Below, in pieces: positions 8,713 to 16,615 of a stretch of DNA of 64,000 nucleotides. The stretch comes from an uncultured Bacteroidia bacterium. Lineage in GTDB: Bacteria; Bacteroidota; Bacteroidia; Bacteroidales; UBA932. Position numbers and translations under genes: made by a program. The number at the start of each line of letters is the position of its first letter. Position 1 is the stretch's first letter. The stretch spans positions 1 through 64,000 of the forward strand of contig CADBYT010000005.1 of the NCBI GenBank assembly GCA_902798975.1, given 5' to 3'. Under the pieces are notes generated by a model. The model was not told the DNA's origin, searched no databases, and saw nothing but the letters and a program-made list of their open reading frames with translations.

Positions 8713-8798
8713 GCGCGGGTGGCGAAATGGTAGACGCGCTAGTTTCAGGAGCTAGTGTCAATTGCGACGTGTGAGTTCGACTCTCATCCCGCGCACCA
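8713..8798 (+). tRNA. tRNA-Leu (CAG)
   Basis: Class II tRNA with a long variable arm. The acceptor stem GCGCGGG pairs with CCCGCGC, and the 3' end ACCA is encoded. The anticodon stem CTAGT/GCTAG encloses the loop TTCAGGA, giving anticodon CAG, which reads the leucine codon CUG, a frequent codon in this GC-rich genome. Confidence 0.95.
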
Positions 8799-8834
8799 GA
8801 AATGGCCTCAGAGATACTCTGGGGCCATTTTTGT
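8799..8834 (+). terminator. Terminator after tRNA-Leu, probably bidirectional
   Basis: Imperfect inverted repeat AATGGCC-CAGAG / CTCTG-GGCCATT with an ATAC loop, followed by T residues on the plus strand. It lies between tRNA-Leu and the convergent 3' end of the TamB-Omp85 gene, so it may serve both. Confidence 0.75.
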
Positions 8835-8860
8835 ATATAATCTGCCTCAGGAGCGCGATG

Positions 8861-11800
8861 CTAGAACGGATAGCCTATGCCAAAATTGAGGCGAAGGGCG
8901 TCCAGGACGGATGGCATGTTGTAATAGGTGGTGATGGGCTGGCTGTAATCCGGCTTGAATTCTTTGTCGTATCTGTATGTCTGGTAAGGGGCGTGGATTC
9001 CAAACCCGAGGTCCAGACGGATAACCAGACCGTCAAGGTCCAGGCGAATTCCGGCGCCCGTGCCAAGGGCTATCTGATTGGCAAAATAGGGATTGTTGAT
9101 AATGCCGTCATACAGCCTTTCCGTAAGGCCCAGGAACTGTGCTAATGTCGCATATTCCTCCTCGTCAAGACCTTCGGCGGAATTGTGCCAGTTCCATGTA
9201 TTGCCGGCATCAATGAATACGGCGCCGTTGATTTTCCAGAAGAGAGGGAAACGAAGCTCGGCATTGGCTTCCAGTTTCACTTCTCCGGCGTGGAAATAGT
9301 TTTGGTTGAATTTGGTGCTATGGAAATTGCCCGGTCCGTAGGTGTAGGGCGGAGCCGCACGCAGGCTGTTGGGGCCGCCGGCATAGAAGTTTTCGGAGAG
9401 CGGAGCACCGCCGGAGTTCCCCGTGGGAAGGGCAGCGCCGGCATAAAGACGTGTAGCGATGCACACATTCTCCGTAATGGCAAATCTGTTCCACAGTTCA
9501 GCCGTAAACTTGACAAACCGGTCGACGGGAAGCTTGCTGATCGCGCCAAGCAGGTTGCCGGACTCCTTGATTTCGAAGTCGAGCATGGTATTGACCCTCC
9601 GGTGTGAGCGGTAATCGTTATAGGTAATATTATAACTGATGGCGGGGACAAACTCGTCGCTGGCCATCATCTTGAGCGCCTCCGGGTTCCCGGCAGTAGC
9701 AACGAGAAATTCCTCCGACATCCGGGTTTTTACCAAAGAAAGCGAGAAGGGCGTGATCATGTGCGTGAAGTAGCCCCCCGGGCGGATGAAATAGGAAAAC
9801 GCCCCGGAGAGCTTGTGAACGCCATAGCCGCCGGCAATATTCTCGTACTTGTACCCCAGGCGGTAGCGTGTGTCTCCGTTGGGGAGATTGTCCCCGAACC
9901 ATTGCAGATACGGGAAGGTAAGCGAGGCGTCCAGGCCGAACTTGTAGGTGTCGGTTCTTTGGAGGTCTCCCTGCTGCCGGTTGCGAAGCGACCAATAGTA
10001 CGCCCCGTGAGCCTTCACCGCGAAGGTTTCTCCCCGGCCCATCAAATTCCGGGTGGAATATGTGAGGTTAAGGTTGGGTCCGACACTGGTATTGGAACGG
10101 TAGGCAATGTCGGCGTCGGTGGAGAAATTGTAGGAGCGCTGGTCTTTTTCCCACGCCCTGTTGAGCACCACGCCGATGCCGGACTTGAACAGTTCGCCCT
10201 CGAAGATGTTGTCGTAATCCCGCTTCGAGAACGCGCGCAGCAGCATATTCCCCGACGGGGTGAGCTTATAGTCGGCGGACAGATGATTCAGGAAACCGTT
10301 GGCTTTGTTCACCTCCGGATTGTCGGAAATAACGGAACCCACGGTAAGGCGCAGCCTGTCATTAAACAATGCTTTGCTAAGGACGATATTCATGTCGCTG
10401 GTCCTTCCGGACGCGTGTTCCGTTTCTCCGCTGCTGATATCCACCTCAACGATTTGCCCCATCTTGGAATTGGCCATGGCGGCATTGATGCGGCTGTTGA
10501 TAATGCTGGAAAGGGCATATCCGCTTTGTTGCGCCGCCTCGTTGCTGTCTCCCATATACATTCCGGTCGCCAGCAGGGCCGCCGCAATCCCGTCACGGGT
10601 GTCCTCGTCCATGGAGGCGATTTCGCGCGTGATGGTCTCGTCCTGCGGTGCTTCCAGGAAAAAGCCGATGGCGTTGAGGCCCAGCGAATCCAGCACCCCG
10701 TTCACCCTCACACCTGTGTTGAAGGTGACACGGCGGGTCTCTTCTCCCTCCGACTGGACATCGGCCTTCACCTGCTGCGAAGCCGAGACATTGATCAGCG
10801 TCTGGCCCAGCGGCCCGTTGAAGGAGACATGGCTCCCCGGATCCACTTTGAAGGGCATGATCGGGTAAAGTTTGGGAGAATAACGCACTACGCCGTCGTC
10901 TATGAGAAGCTTGCCGCCCAGGTTCAGTTGCCCCTCGGCTACGTCGTACTGCACGTTCACCGTGCCGTGCGGCCGCACCTGCGCCAGGTTCTTCTTGTCA
11001 ATGGGATAGGTGATTTCCGTAGTGGGAAGGACCGTGACGTCCACGTTGGCAAGGATGGCGTCCAGCGAACCCGTGACGCTGCCCCGGATATCGGTTTCCA
11101 GGTTCCCGTAGACAGGGATGGGGCCATCCTTGGGCAGCGGGGTAGGACAGAAGTTTTCGGCGTCAAGGCCTATGTCCAGGATCTGGGTGCCCAGATCCAA
11201 GCCCCCGCTCAGAGACAGATAAGTGCTGTCGGCGCCATAAATACGCAAGCCGTTGAAATCCACCTTGTTATGCAACATGACGATAGGCGTCTCACCCAGG
11301 GTGAGCTTTACGTCGTAAGGCTTGTACAGGATGCTTAATTCCCGCGGCAGGACCTCGGCCGAGAGGTCCAGATTGGCCGGCAGGCCGTCGGCTACAGCCG
11401 TGGCCTGGACGAATCCTCCCAGGCCGATATCTTCCTGCTGAAGGATGCCGCTCACCAGTTCCGTGGGGATGTCATTCAGGCGCACATCGGCCCGGAGGGC
11501 GTTGTCATAGGCTTCCGACGGCGAAATACGGATATCGGCCGTACGGTCTCCAAGGTCCATGTCATCGAAGCGAAGGCCGTCCAGGGCAAGGTGCCCGGTT
11601 CCGTTAAGCTCCCGGCCGAAGCGCTGCAAATCCAGTTGGAACGTGGCGTCCGTGCGAAGCCCGTCCACATTCATCAGTCCGTCCGTGATAAGGGAATGGG
11701 CCTTGAGGGAGGCCGCTGTCGTTCCTTCCTTCATGTTTACCAGCATGGATGCCGTGGCGGCGGGAAGGCGCAGGGCCGTGCTGTCGGCCGGATTGCCGAG

Positions 11801-13570
11801 AGCCGGGATCGCGGCGTTCAGGGCCAGGTCGGAGCGGGTGGGATCGGAATTCAGGGACAGATTGAATTCGTTGATATCCAGGCCCGTACGACGGATGAAG
11901 GGGTGAAGGGGGCTATTCTCTGCAAGCCTGATATCGGCCTGCAGGTCCGGGATAAGCTGCTTTAGCGTATCCAGCCTGGTAAGGTCCTTCAGGGAGGTGA
12001 TGGACTTTACAAAACTGGTATCCTGGACCACTTCCAGGAGAGGTCCCACCCGGTCCAGCAGGGTGAGTATGTGCATGGGACTCTTCATGTTCAGGCTAAG
12101 CCCCTGCGTGACGGCACGGAGAGACGTGCTGGAATTCGTGCCGAAGTCCATGTTCAAGCGGTCTATGTACAAATCTTCGCCGGCGACGTGTGCAAAGAGG
12201 TCATTTATCTGCGTGTGGCAGTCTACACCCATCCGGCTGGGGACGAGGAAGTCTGACACGGAGAATATATGCTCTGTCCTGGCCTTCAGCTGCAGGCTGT
12301 CGCTTTTCATGGAAAGCGGCAGGCTCAGGCTCCCGTTTACGGTTTTGCCGGAGAGGGAGGCATCCAGATCCAGGCCGGACACGTTGATATCGTCATAGAT
12401 GCAATCGGTCAGATGCACATTCACTTTGCTTCTAATGGCAGGAGAAAGGATGTCGATTCCCTGGCCCCGTGCATGAATTGCGCCGGCCACTTCCACGCGG
12501 TGAGCGTCTCCCAGGAACGGGCTTGCGTTCACTTTCTTCACGTCCACTTGCATGTCATAGCGCTCGTCGTCAATGTCGTAGAAGCCCTTCAGCCTGGCCT
12601 TGCTGCCGCGGAAACCGGCTTCTCCGGCCACATCGGCCTGCAGGGTTTCCAGGTTGAGCGTAGCGCTTACGTCAGCCTTTGCGCCGAAGGTATCGGAACG
12701 GGCAAAGAGACGGCCGGACCGGATGAGGCCGGTGCCCAGATCCACCGCGGCATTGCCCCGGATCTCCTCGAAGGGAAGGGTGAGCGAGCCGATGGCGAGT
12801 GCGGCGTCTGTGATTGTCAGACTGCGGGCGTTGTAGCGGTTGCCGCTCACGTCGGCCACTGCGTCCGTGGAAAGCGAGCCGATGGTAAGGCCCAGGTCTA
12901 TTGGGTTAATCGCCAGGCGGAAATGACGGATTTCTCCGTCCGAAAGCTCGAAGGACAAGGGGGCGATATCCTCCGGGGCCATCTCCACGGGGGTATTATT
13001 GCGAAGATCCAGCCCCAAGAAGGTGTCGGAGAGTCGTAGCCCGCACAGCGGGAACTGTCCTCTGCCAATATTGAGCCCCGTACTCTTTACCTGCAGATGC
13101 CCCACCAGGGCGTTTATGCCGATATCGGCAATAAGGGTGTCGGAGTGCATCGTAGCGCTCTCCAGAAGCAGGCTGTCCACAACGATGGTCCGGGAAAGAA
13201 GATCGACATCCGGATCTCCCTTCATGCTGCCTTTCAGGCGCAGGGTATGCACGTACAACAGGGTGTCCTGCCCGCGATGGCCGATGAACAGGCTGTCTAT
13301 TTCCACGTGCACCGAAAGGTCCTCCTTCCCTTTGAAGGCGCGGTAGAGAGACTTGGGAGAATGGTAGAAAGGAGAGAGGTAGAGCCTTTGCAGGTCTATG
13401 TCCAGGTCTGTGCGTTCATTGGCTATTTCCACCCCTTTTTGCAGCAGGGCCGTTCGAAAGCGGGGCGTTGTGAGAACTACTGTCATAGCGATAAGCAGTA
13501 GCAGCGCAATGCCCAGTACAACCGCCAGCGTGATGCAGGGTATTTTCCAGATGAGTCTCTTTTTTCTCAC
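8861..13570 (-). CDS. TamB-Omp85 fusion: translocation/assembly protein with C-terminal TamL-like outer-membrane barrel
   Basis: 1569 residues in one unbroken frame. Residues 8-32 are a membrane anchor. Residues about 40-900 are repetitive beta structure typical of TamB/AsmA-like proteins. Residues about 900-1140 are the conserved C-terminal TamB (DUF490) domain, ending in the family-typical EGELFKSGIGVVLNRAW. From about 1148 to 1569 follows a complete Omp85-type barrel: YSTRNLMGRGETF (1171-1183), the lid-loop motif GGPNSLRA (1398-1405, equivalent to VRGF), FPLFWKINGAVFIDAGNTW (1441-1459) and a terminal Phe. No POTRA domains and no second signal peptide are present. In relatives tamL and tamB are normally two genes. 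A role in outer-membrane protein assembly or lipid transport is inferred. Confidence 0.88.
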   Translation of the reverse strand: MRKKRLIWKIPCITLAVVLGIALLLLIAMTVVLTTPRFRTALLQKGVEIANERTDLDIDLQRLYLSPFYHSPKSLYRAFKGKEDLSVHVEIDSLFIGHRGQDTLLYVHTLRLKGSMKGDPDVDLLSRTIVVDSLLLESATMHSDTLIADIGINALVGHLQVKSTGLNIGRGQFPLCGLRLSDTFLGLDLRNNTPVEMAPEDIAPLSFELSDGEIRHFRLAINPIDLGLTIGSLSTDAVADVSGNRYNARSLTITDAALAIGSLTLPFEEIRGNAAVDLGTGLIRSGRLFARSDTFGAKADVSATLNLETLQADVAGEAGFRGSKARLKGFYDIDDERYDMQVDVKKVNASPFLGDAHRVEVAGAIHARGQGIDILSPAIRSKVNVHLTDCIYDDINVSGLDLDASLSGKTVNGSLSLPLSMKSDSLQLKARTEHIFSVSDFLVPSRMGVDCHTQINDLFAHVAGEDLYIDRLNMDFGTNSSTSLRAVTQGLSLNMKSPMHILTLLDRVGPLLEVVQDTSFVKSITSLKDLTRLDTLKQLIPDLQADIRLAENSPLHPFIRRTGLDINEFNLSLNSDPTRSDLALNAAIPALGNPADSTALRLPAATASMLVNMKEGTTAASLKAHSLITDGLMNVDGLRTDATFQLDLQRFGRELNGTGHLALDGLRFDDMDLGDRTADIRISPSEAYDNALRADVRLNDIPTELVSGILQQEDIGLGGFVQATAVADGLPANLDLSAEVLPRELSILYKPYDVKLTLGETPIVMLHNKVDFNGLRIYGADSTYLSLSGGLDLGTQILDIGLDAENFCPTPLPKDGPIPVYGNLETDIRGSVTGSLDAILANVDVTVLPTTEITYPIDKKNLAQVRPHGTVNVQYDVAEGQLNLGGKLLIDDGVVRYSPKLYPIMPFKVDPGSHVSFNGPLGQTLINVSASQQVKADVQSEGEETRRVTFNTGVRVNGVLDSLGLNAIGFFLEAPQDETITREIASMDEDTRDGIAAALLATGMYMGDSNEAAQQSGYALSSIINSRINAAMANSKMGQIVEVDISSGETEHASGRTSDMNIVLSKALFNDRLRLTVGSVISDNPEVNKANGFLNHLSADYKLTPSGNMLLRAFSKRDYDNIFEGELFKSGIGVVLNRAWEKDQRSYNFSTDADIAYRSNTSVGPNLNLTYSTRNLMGRGETFAVKAHGAYYWSLRNRQQGDLQRTDTYKFGLDASLTFPYLQWFGDNLPNGDTRYRLGYKYENIAGGYGVHKLSGAFSYFIRPGGYFTHMITPFSLSLVKTRMSEEFLVATAGNPEALKMMASDEFVPAISYNITYNDYRSHRRVNTMLDFEIKESGNLLGAISKLPVDRFVKFTAELWNRFAITENVCIATRLYAGAALPTGNSGGAPLSENFYAGGPNSLRAAPPYTYGPGNFHSTKFNQNYFHAGEVKLEANAELRFPLFWKINGAVFIDAGNTWNWHNSAEGLDEEEYATLAQFLGLTERLYDGIINNPYFANQIALGTGAGIRLDLDGLVIRLDLGFGIHAPYQTYRYDKEFKPDYSQPITTYYNMPSVLDALRLNFGIGYPF

Positions 13571-13679
13571 GCCTTATCCTTCAGCTTGCAACAAATTTAA
13601 CAAAAAGATTTGACTAAACGTGAATTAGGTTCAATGCAATAAGAATATTCCCTATATTGCGGCAAAGAATGAGAACAAA

Positions 13680-13898
13680 ATGGAAGCCGTGACGACACTC
13701 AAAAAGATTGGGACCAGCCGGGGGTTCATTATCCCGGCCCGGATTCTCAAGAAACACAATATCAAAGAGAACGATAAAGTGTTCTACGAGGAGACGGAAG
13801 ACGGCCTTTCCGTCCGTTTCGCGGCGCCGACGACCGGATCCATTTTTGATGAACTCCACGAAATCAACAAGCTTCCCGGCGGCGCGCTGGAGGCCTGA
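13680..13898 (+). CDS. SpoVT-AbrB domain protein, MazE-like, without partner
   Basis: 72-residue protein with an AbrB-type swapped-hairpin domain at the N-terminus (TLKKIGTSRGFIIPARILKKHNI), then an acidic tail with FDELHEINKLPGGALEA. It resembles antitoxins such as MazE/VapB and small AbrB regulators. No toxin gene lies on either side: upstream is the divergent TamB-Omp85 gene and downstream a hairpin and tRNA-Arg. It may be a stand-alone DNA-binding protein or an antitoxin whose toxin was lost. Confidence 0.8.
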   Translation: MEAVTTLKKIGTSRGFIIPARILKKHNIKENDKVFYEETEDGLSVRFAAPTTGSIFDELHEINKLPGGALEA

Positions 13899-13929
13899 TT
13901 TGCGCCCGGGACACCGAATTATCGCTTCC

Positions 13930-13960
13930 CGGGCACAAAAACGCCCCATTTTTGTGCCCG
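13930..13960 (+). repeat. 12-bp perfect inverted repeat downstream of the AbrB-like gene
   Basis: CGGGCACAAAAA and its complement TTTTTGTGCCCG flank a 7-nt loop. The structure begins 32 nt after the AbrB-like stop codon. It probably acts as a terminator, although the T residues are inside the stem rather than after it. It could also be a palindromic operator for the AbrB-like protein, but nothing in the sequence shows that. Confidence 0.6.
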
Positions 13961-13976
13961 GCAATCCATAATGAAC

Positions 13977-14006
13977 GAAAACAGCAGGCTTTTGCCCGCT
14001 GTTTTC
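13977..14006 (-). terminator. Terminator of tRNA-Arg
   Basis: Hairpin GAAAACAGC-GGGC / GCCT-GCTGTTTTC read on the minus strand, directly after the tRNA-Arg 3' end, with TTTTCGTT at the end. Confidence 0.65.
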
Positions 14007-14007
14007 G

Positions 14008-14079
14008 TAGCTCCGAGCAGAATCGAACTGCTATCTATGGTTTAGGAAACCACTATTCTATCCGTTGAACTACAGAGCC
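14008..14079 (-). tRNA. tRNA-Arg (CCT)
   Basis: On the minus strand the acceptor GGCTCTG pairs with CGGAGCT (with a G-U at position 1-72), the T arm AGCAG-TTCGATT-CTGCT is intact, and the anticodon loop TTCCTAA gives CCT, reading AGG. CCA is not encoded. It lies just downstream of rpmF on the same strand. Confidence 0.92.
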
Positions 14080-14088
14080 ATCAAGATG

Positions 14089-14113
14089 AAAAAAGCCGCG
14101 CAAAGCGGCTTTT
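14089..14113 (-). terminator. Terminator of the DUF177-rpmF unit
   Basis: On the minus strand AAAAGCCGC-TTTG-CGCGGCTTTTTT forms a compact GC hairpin with a T-run, starting 7 nt after the rpmF stop codon. tRNA-Arg lies further downstream and therefore probably has another promoter or depends on read-through. Confidence 0.88.
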
Positions 14114-14119
14114 AAGAGG

Positions 14120-14302
14120 TTACTCAGCGTTCTTGACAACGATCTGACGGCCTCTGTAGTAGCCACACTCGGGGCAGACGCGGTGATAGATCACGGTCGC
14201 ACCGCAGTTCGGGCAGGTGGCGAGGGTCGGGACCGGCGCAAAGTCATGCGTGCGGCGCTTGTCCCGGCGCTGCTTGGAAAGTTTGTGTTTCGGATGTGCC
14301 AT
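14120..14302 (-). CDS. rpmF: 50S ribosomal protein L32
   Basis: 60-residue L32 starting MAHPKHKLSKQRRDKRR, with a CxxC zinc ribbon of four cysteines (CPNC at 30-33 and CPEC at 43-46). It follows the DUF177 gene by 18 nt, the usual DUF177-rpmF pairing across bacteria. Confidence 0.97.
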   Translation of the reverse strand: MAHPKHKLSKQRRDKRRTHDFAPVPTLATCPNCGATVIYHRVCPECGYYRGRQIVVKNAE

Positions 14303-14320
14303 TGCTTTATCTTTTAAATA

Positions 14321-14734
14321 TTATTTACTCAAATACTTCGTAGTCTCCTGGTTGCATTCTCCTTCGGGGTGCACGCGCTGGAGCGGCAGCGAGGTGCATA
14401 CGAAATCGTATACGTCCTGCGACAGGTCCAGTTCGTCGCCTTCGGGGGTGTACGTCTCTTCAAAAGAGGTTTCCACCGGAATCATGAGGTCCTCCAGGCA
14501 GCGGTCGCAGGCGACGGTCACGCTGCCTGACATCGTGCAGGCGGCATAGACGGTCAGTCCGCGGCTGATCACCTCCGCCGTCACTTTCACGTCGGCGTCG
14601 AGGATGTCCACGTTCCCGAATGTTTCAAAGAACTCGGCTCCCGCGTGCCATTCCAGGCGGTTCGTTCCGGGGGCCAGACTTGACAGTTGAACTACAAAGG
14701 GTTGCAAAGTTAGCAATTTTTTTGCGATTAGCAA
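14321..14734 (-). CDS. DUF177 (YceD-like) protein
   Basis: 137-residue DUF177 protein with the conserved CDRCLEDL motif (about 76-83). Family members sit upstream of rpmF and have been linked to 23S rRNA accumulation in other organisms. The start is uncertain: the longest frame begins with TTG at 14734, but a TAACTTTG promoter box lies at 14705-14712 inside that N-terminus, and homology begins only near PFVVQLSSLAPG. A second TTG at 14707 is the next candidate. No ATG or GTG is available nearby. Confidence 0.85.
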   Translation of the reverse strand: MLIAKKLLTLQPFVVQLSSLAPGTNRLEWHAGAEFFETFGNVDILDADVKVTAEVISRGLTVYAACTMSGSVTVACDRCLEDLMIPVETSFEETYTPEGDELDLSQDVYDFVCTSLPLQRVHPEGECNQETTKYLSK

Positions 14735-14743
14735 GTAAAAATA

Positions 14744-16529
14744 CTAGTCCTCGTTGTCGCTGTTCCGTTTGCGCGCCAGCGGGTCGAGCAGGATCTTGCG
14801 GATGCGCATGAAATGCGGCGTCACCTCCACGAGCTCGTCGTCCTGGATGTACTCCAACGCCTCCTCCAGGGAGAACTTGATGGCCGGCGGCAGGATGATC
14901 TTCTCATCGGAGCCGGCGGCGCGGACGTTGGTCAGCTTCTTGGTTTTGCAGATGTTGATGTTGAGGTCGCGCTCGCGCGTGTGCTCGCCCACGACCTGGC
15001 CGGCGTAGATGTCCTCGCCCGGCTCCACGAAGAAGCGGCCGCGGTCCAGCAGCTTGTTCATCGAATAGGCGATGGACTGGCCCGTCTCGATGGAGACGAG
15101 GGAGCCGTTGTTGCGGTGCTCGATCTCACCCTTGTAGGGCTGGTATTCCTTGAAGCGGTGCGCCACGATGGCCTCTCCCTGGCTGGCGGTCAGCAGGTTG
15201 GAGCGGAGGCCGATGAGGCCGCGCGTGGGGATCTCGAATTCCAGCAGGGTGCGGTCGCCACGCGGTTCCATGCGCACCAGCGCGCCTTTGCGGCGCGTGG
15301 AAATCTCGATGGCAGCGCCCACGAACTCCTCCGGCACCTCGATGGAGAGGTCCTCGATCGGCTCGCAGCGCTGGCCGCCGATGGTCTTGTCCAGCACCTT
15401 GGGCTGGCCGACCTGCAGTTCGAAGCCCTCGCGGCGCATGGTCTCGATGAGCACCGAGAGGTGCAGCACGCCGCGGCCGTAGACCACGAAGGAATCGGCC
15501 GTCAGGCCCGGCTTCACGCGCAGCGCAAGATTCTTCTCCAACTCCTTGTCCAGGCGCTCCTTGAGGTGGCGCGAGGTCACGAACTTGCCGTCCTTGCCGA
15601 AGAAGGGGGAATTGTTGATCGTGAAGAGCATGCTCATCGTGGGCTCGTCGACGGCGATCGGCTCGAGCGCCTCGGGGTTTTCAAAATCCGCAATCGTGTC
15701 GCCGATCTCGAAGCCGTCAATGCCCACCACGGCGCAGATGTCGCCGCACTGGACCTCTTCGACGTTGGACTTGCCCAGGCCCTCGAAGACCATCAGCTGC
15801 TTGATCTTCTGCTTCTGCACGATGTCGTAGCGCTTGCACAGGCTGATATTCTGGCCGGCCTTCAGGCTGCCGCGGGTGATGCGCCCGACGGCGATGCGGC
15901 CCACGTAGGGGGAATATTCCAGGGAGGAAATGAGCAGCTGCGGCGTGCCCTCGACCACCGGCGGAGCCGGAATCACGTCGAGGATGGTGTCCAGCAGCGG
16001 GGTGATGTCGCTGGTCGGCTTCTTCCAGTCGAGCGACATCCAGCCCTGCTTCGCGGAGCCGTACACGGTCACGAAATCGAGCTGCTCCTCGGTGGCGTTC
16101 AGGTTGAACATCAGGTCGAAAACCTCTTCCTGCACCTCGTCCGGGCGGCAGTTGGGCTTGTCCACCTTGTTGATGACGACGATGGGTTTCTTGCCCATCT
16201 GGATGGCCTTTTGCAGCACGAAACGCGTCTGGGGCATGCAGCCCTCGAAGGCGTCGACGAGCAGCAGCACGCCGTCGGCCATGTTGAGCACGCGCTCCAC
16301 TTCGCCGCCGAAGTCGCTGTGGCCTATAGATGACGGAGACGTTCTTGGCGAGGATGGTGATACCGCGTTCGCGCTCCAGGTCGTTGTTGTCCAGGATCAG
16401 CTGGCCCAGGTTCTCCGGCTGGCGTACCAGGTTGGCCTGGTAAATCATCCGGTCCACGAGCGTCGTCTTGCCGTGGTCCACGTGGGCGATGATCGCTATG
16501 TTTCTGATTTCTTGCATATTCTGTTGCAC
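14744..16529 (-). pseudogene. typA: Translational GTPase TypA/BipA, broken by an internal deletion and frameshift
   Basis: Ribosome-associated GTPase of the EF-G family. The N-terminal part (16529 or ATG 16517 down to about 16326) contains [10 protein letters not shown] (G1) and [11 protein letters not shown] (G2). The rest (about 16321 to 14744, another frame) resumes with [21 protein letters not shown] (G4), domain II, the EF-G-like domain and the TypA C-terminus. Between VSVIY and HSDFGG about 12 residues, including the DTPG of G3, are missing; I infer a loss of about 32 nt, which also shifts the frame. Everything else is well conserved, so the break is recent or an assembly error. A TAACTTTG promoter box lies at 16558-16565. 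Confidence 0.85.
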
Positions 16530-16557
16530 TACTTAATGTGCTCTCTGTAAAAACGTG

Positions 16558-16565
16558 CAAAGTTA
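16558..16565 (-). promoter_or_regulatory. -7 box of the typA promoter
   Basis: TAACTTTG on the minus strand, about 40 nt before the typA ATG at 16517. It is divergent from the box at 16602-16609 that serves the lipoprotein gene. Confidence 0.6.
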
Positions 16566-16601
16566 GGGATTTCCTCGGAAAATCATAATCCAAATTATTA
16601 G

Positions 16602-16609
16602 TATATTTG
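16602..16609 (+). promoter_or_regulatory. -7 box in front of the lipoprotein gene (predicted leaderless)
   Basis: TATATTTG ends 6 nt before the ATG at 16616, the same geometry as in front of ftsY. No clear -33 element is present. Confidence 0.6.
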
Positions 16610-16615
16610 CAAGTT

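Noticed and set aside
13571..13679. Hidden toxin gene for the AbrB/MazE-like protein
   Set aside because: Neither side has an ORF of toxin size with MazF, PIN or RelE-like motifs; upstream is the 5' end of the TamB-Omp85 gene and downstream the hairpin and tRNA-Arg.
13930..13960. Possible CRISPR repeat
   Set aside because: The palindrome occurs once, with no regularly spaced copies and no cas genes in the window.
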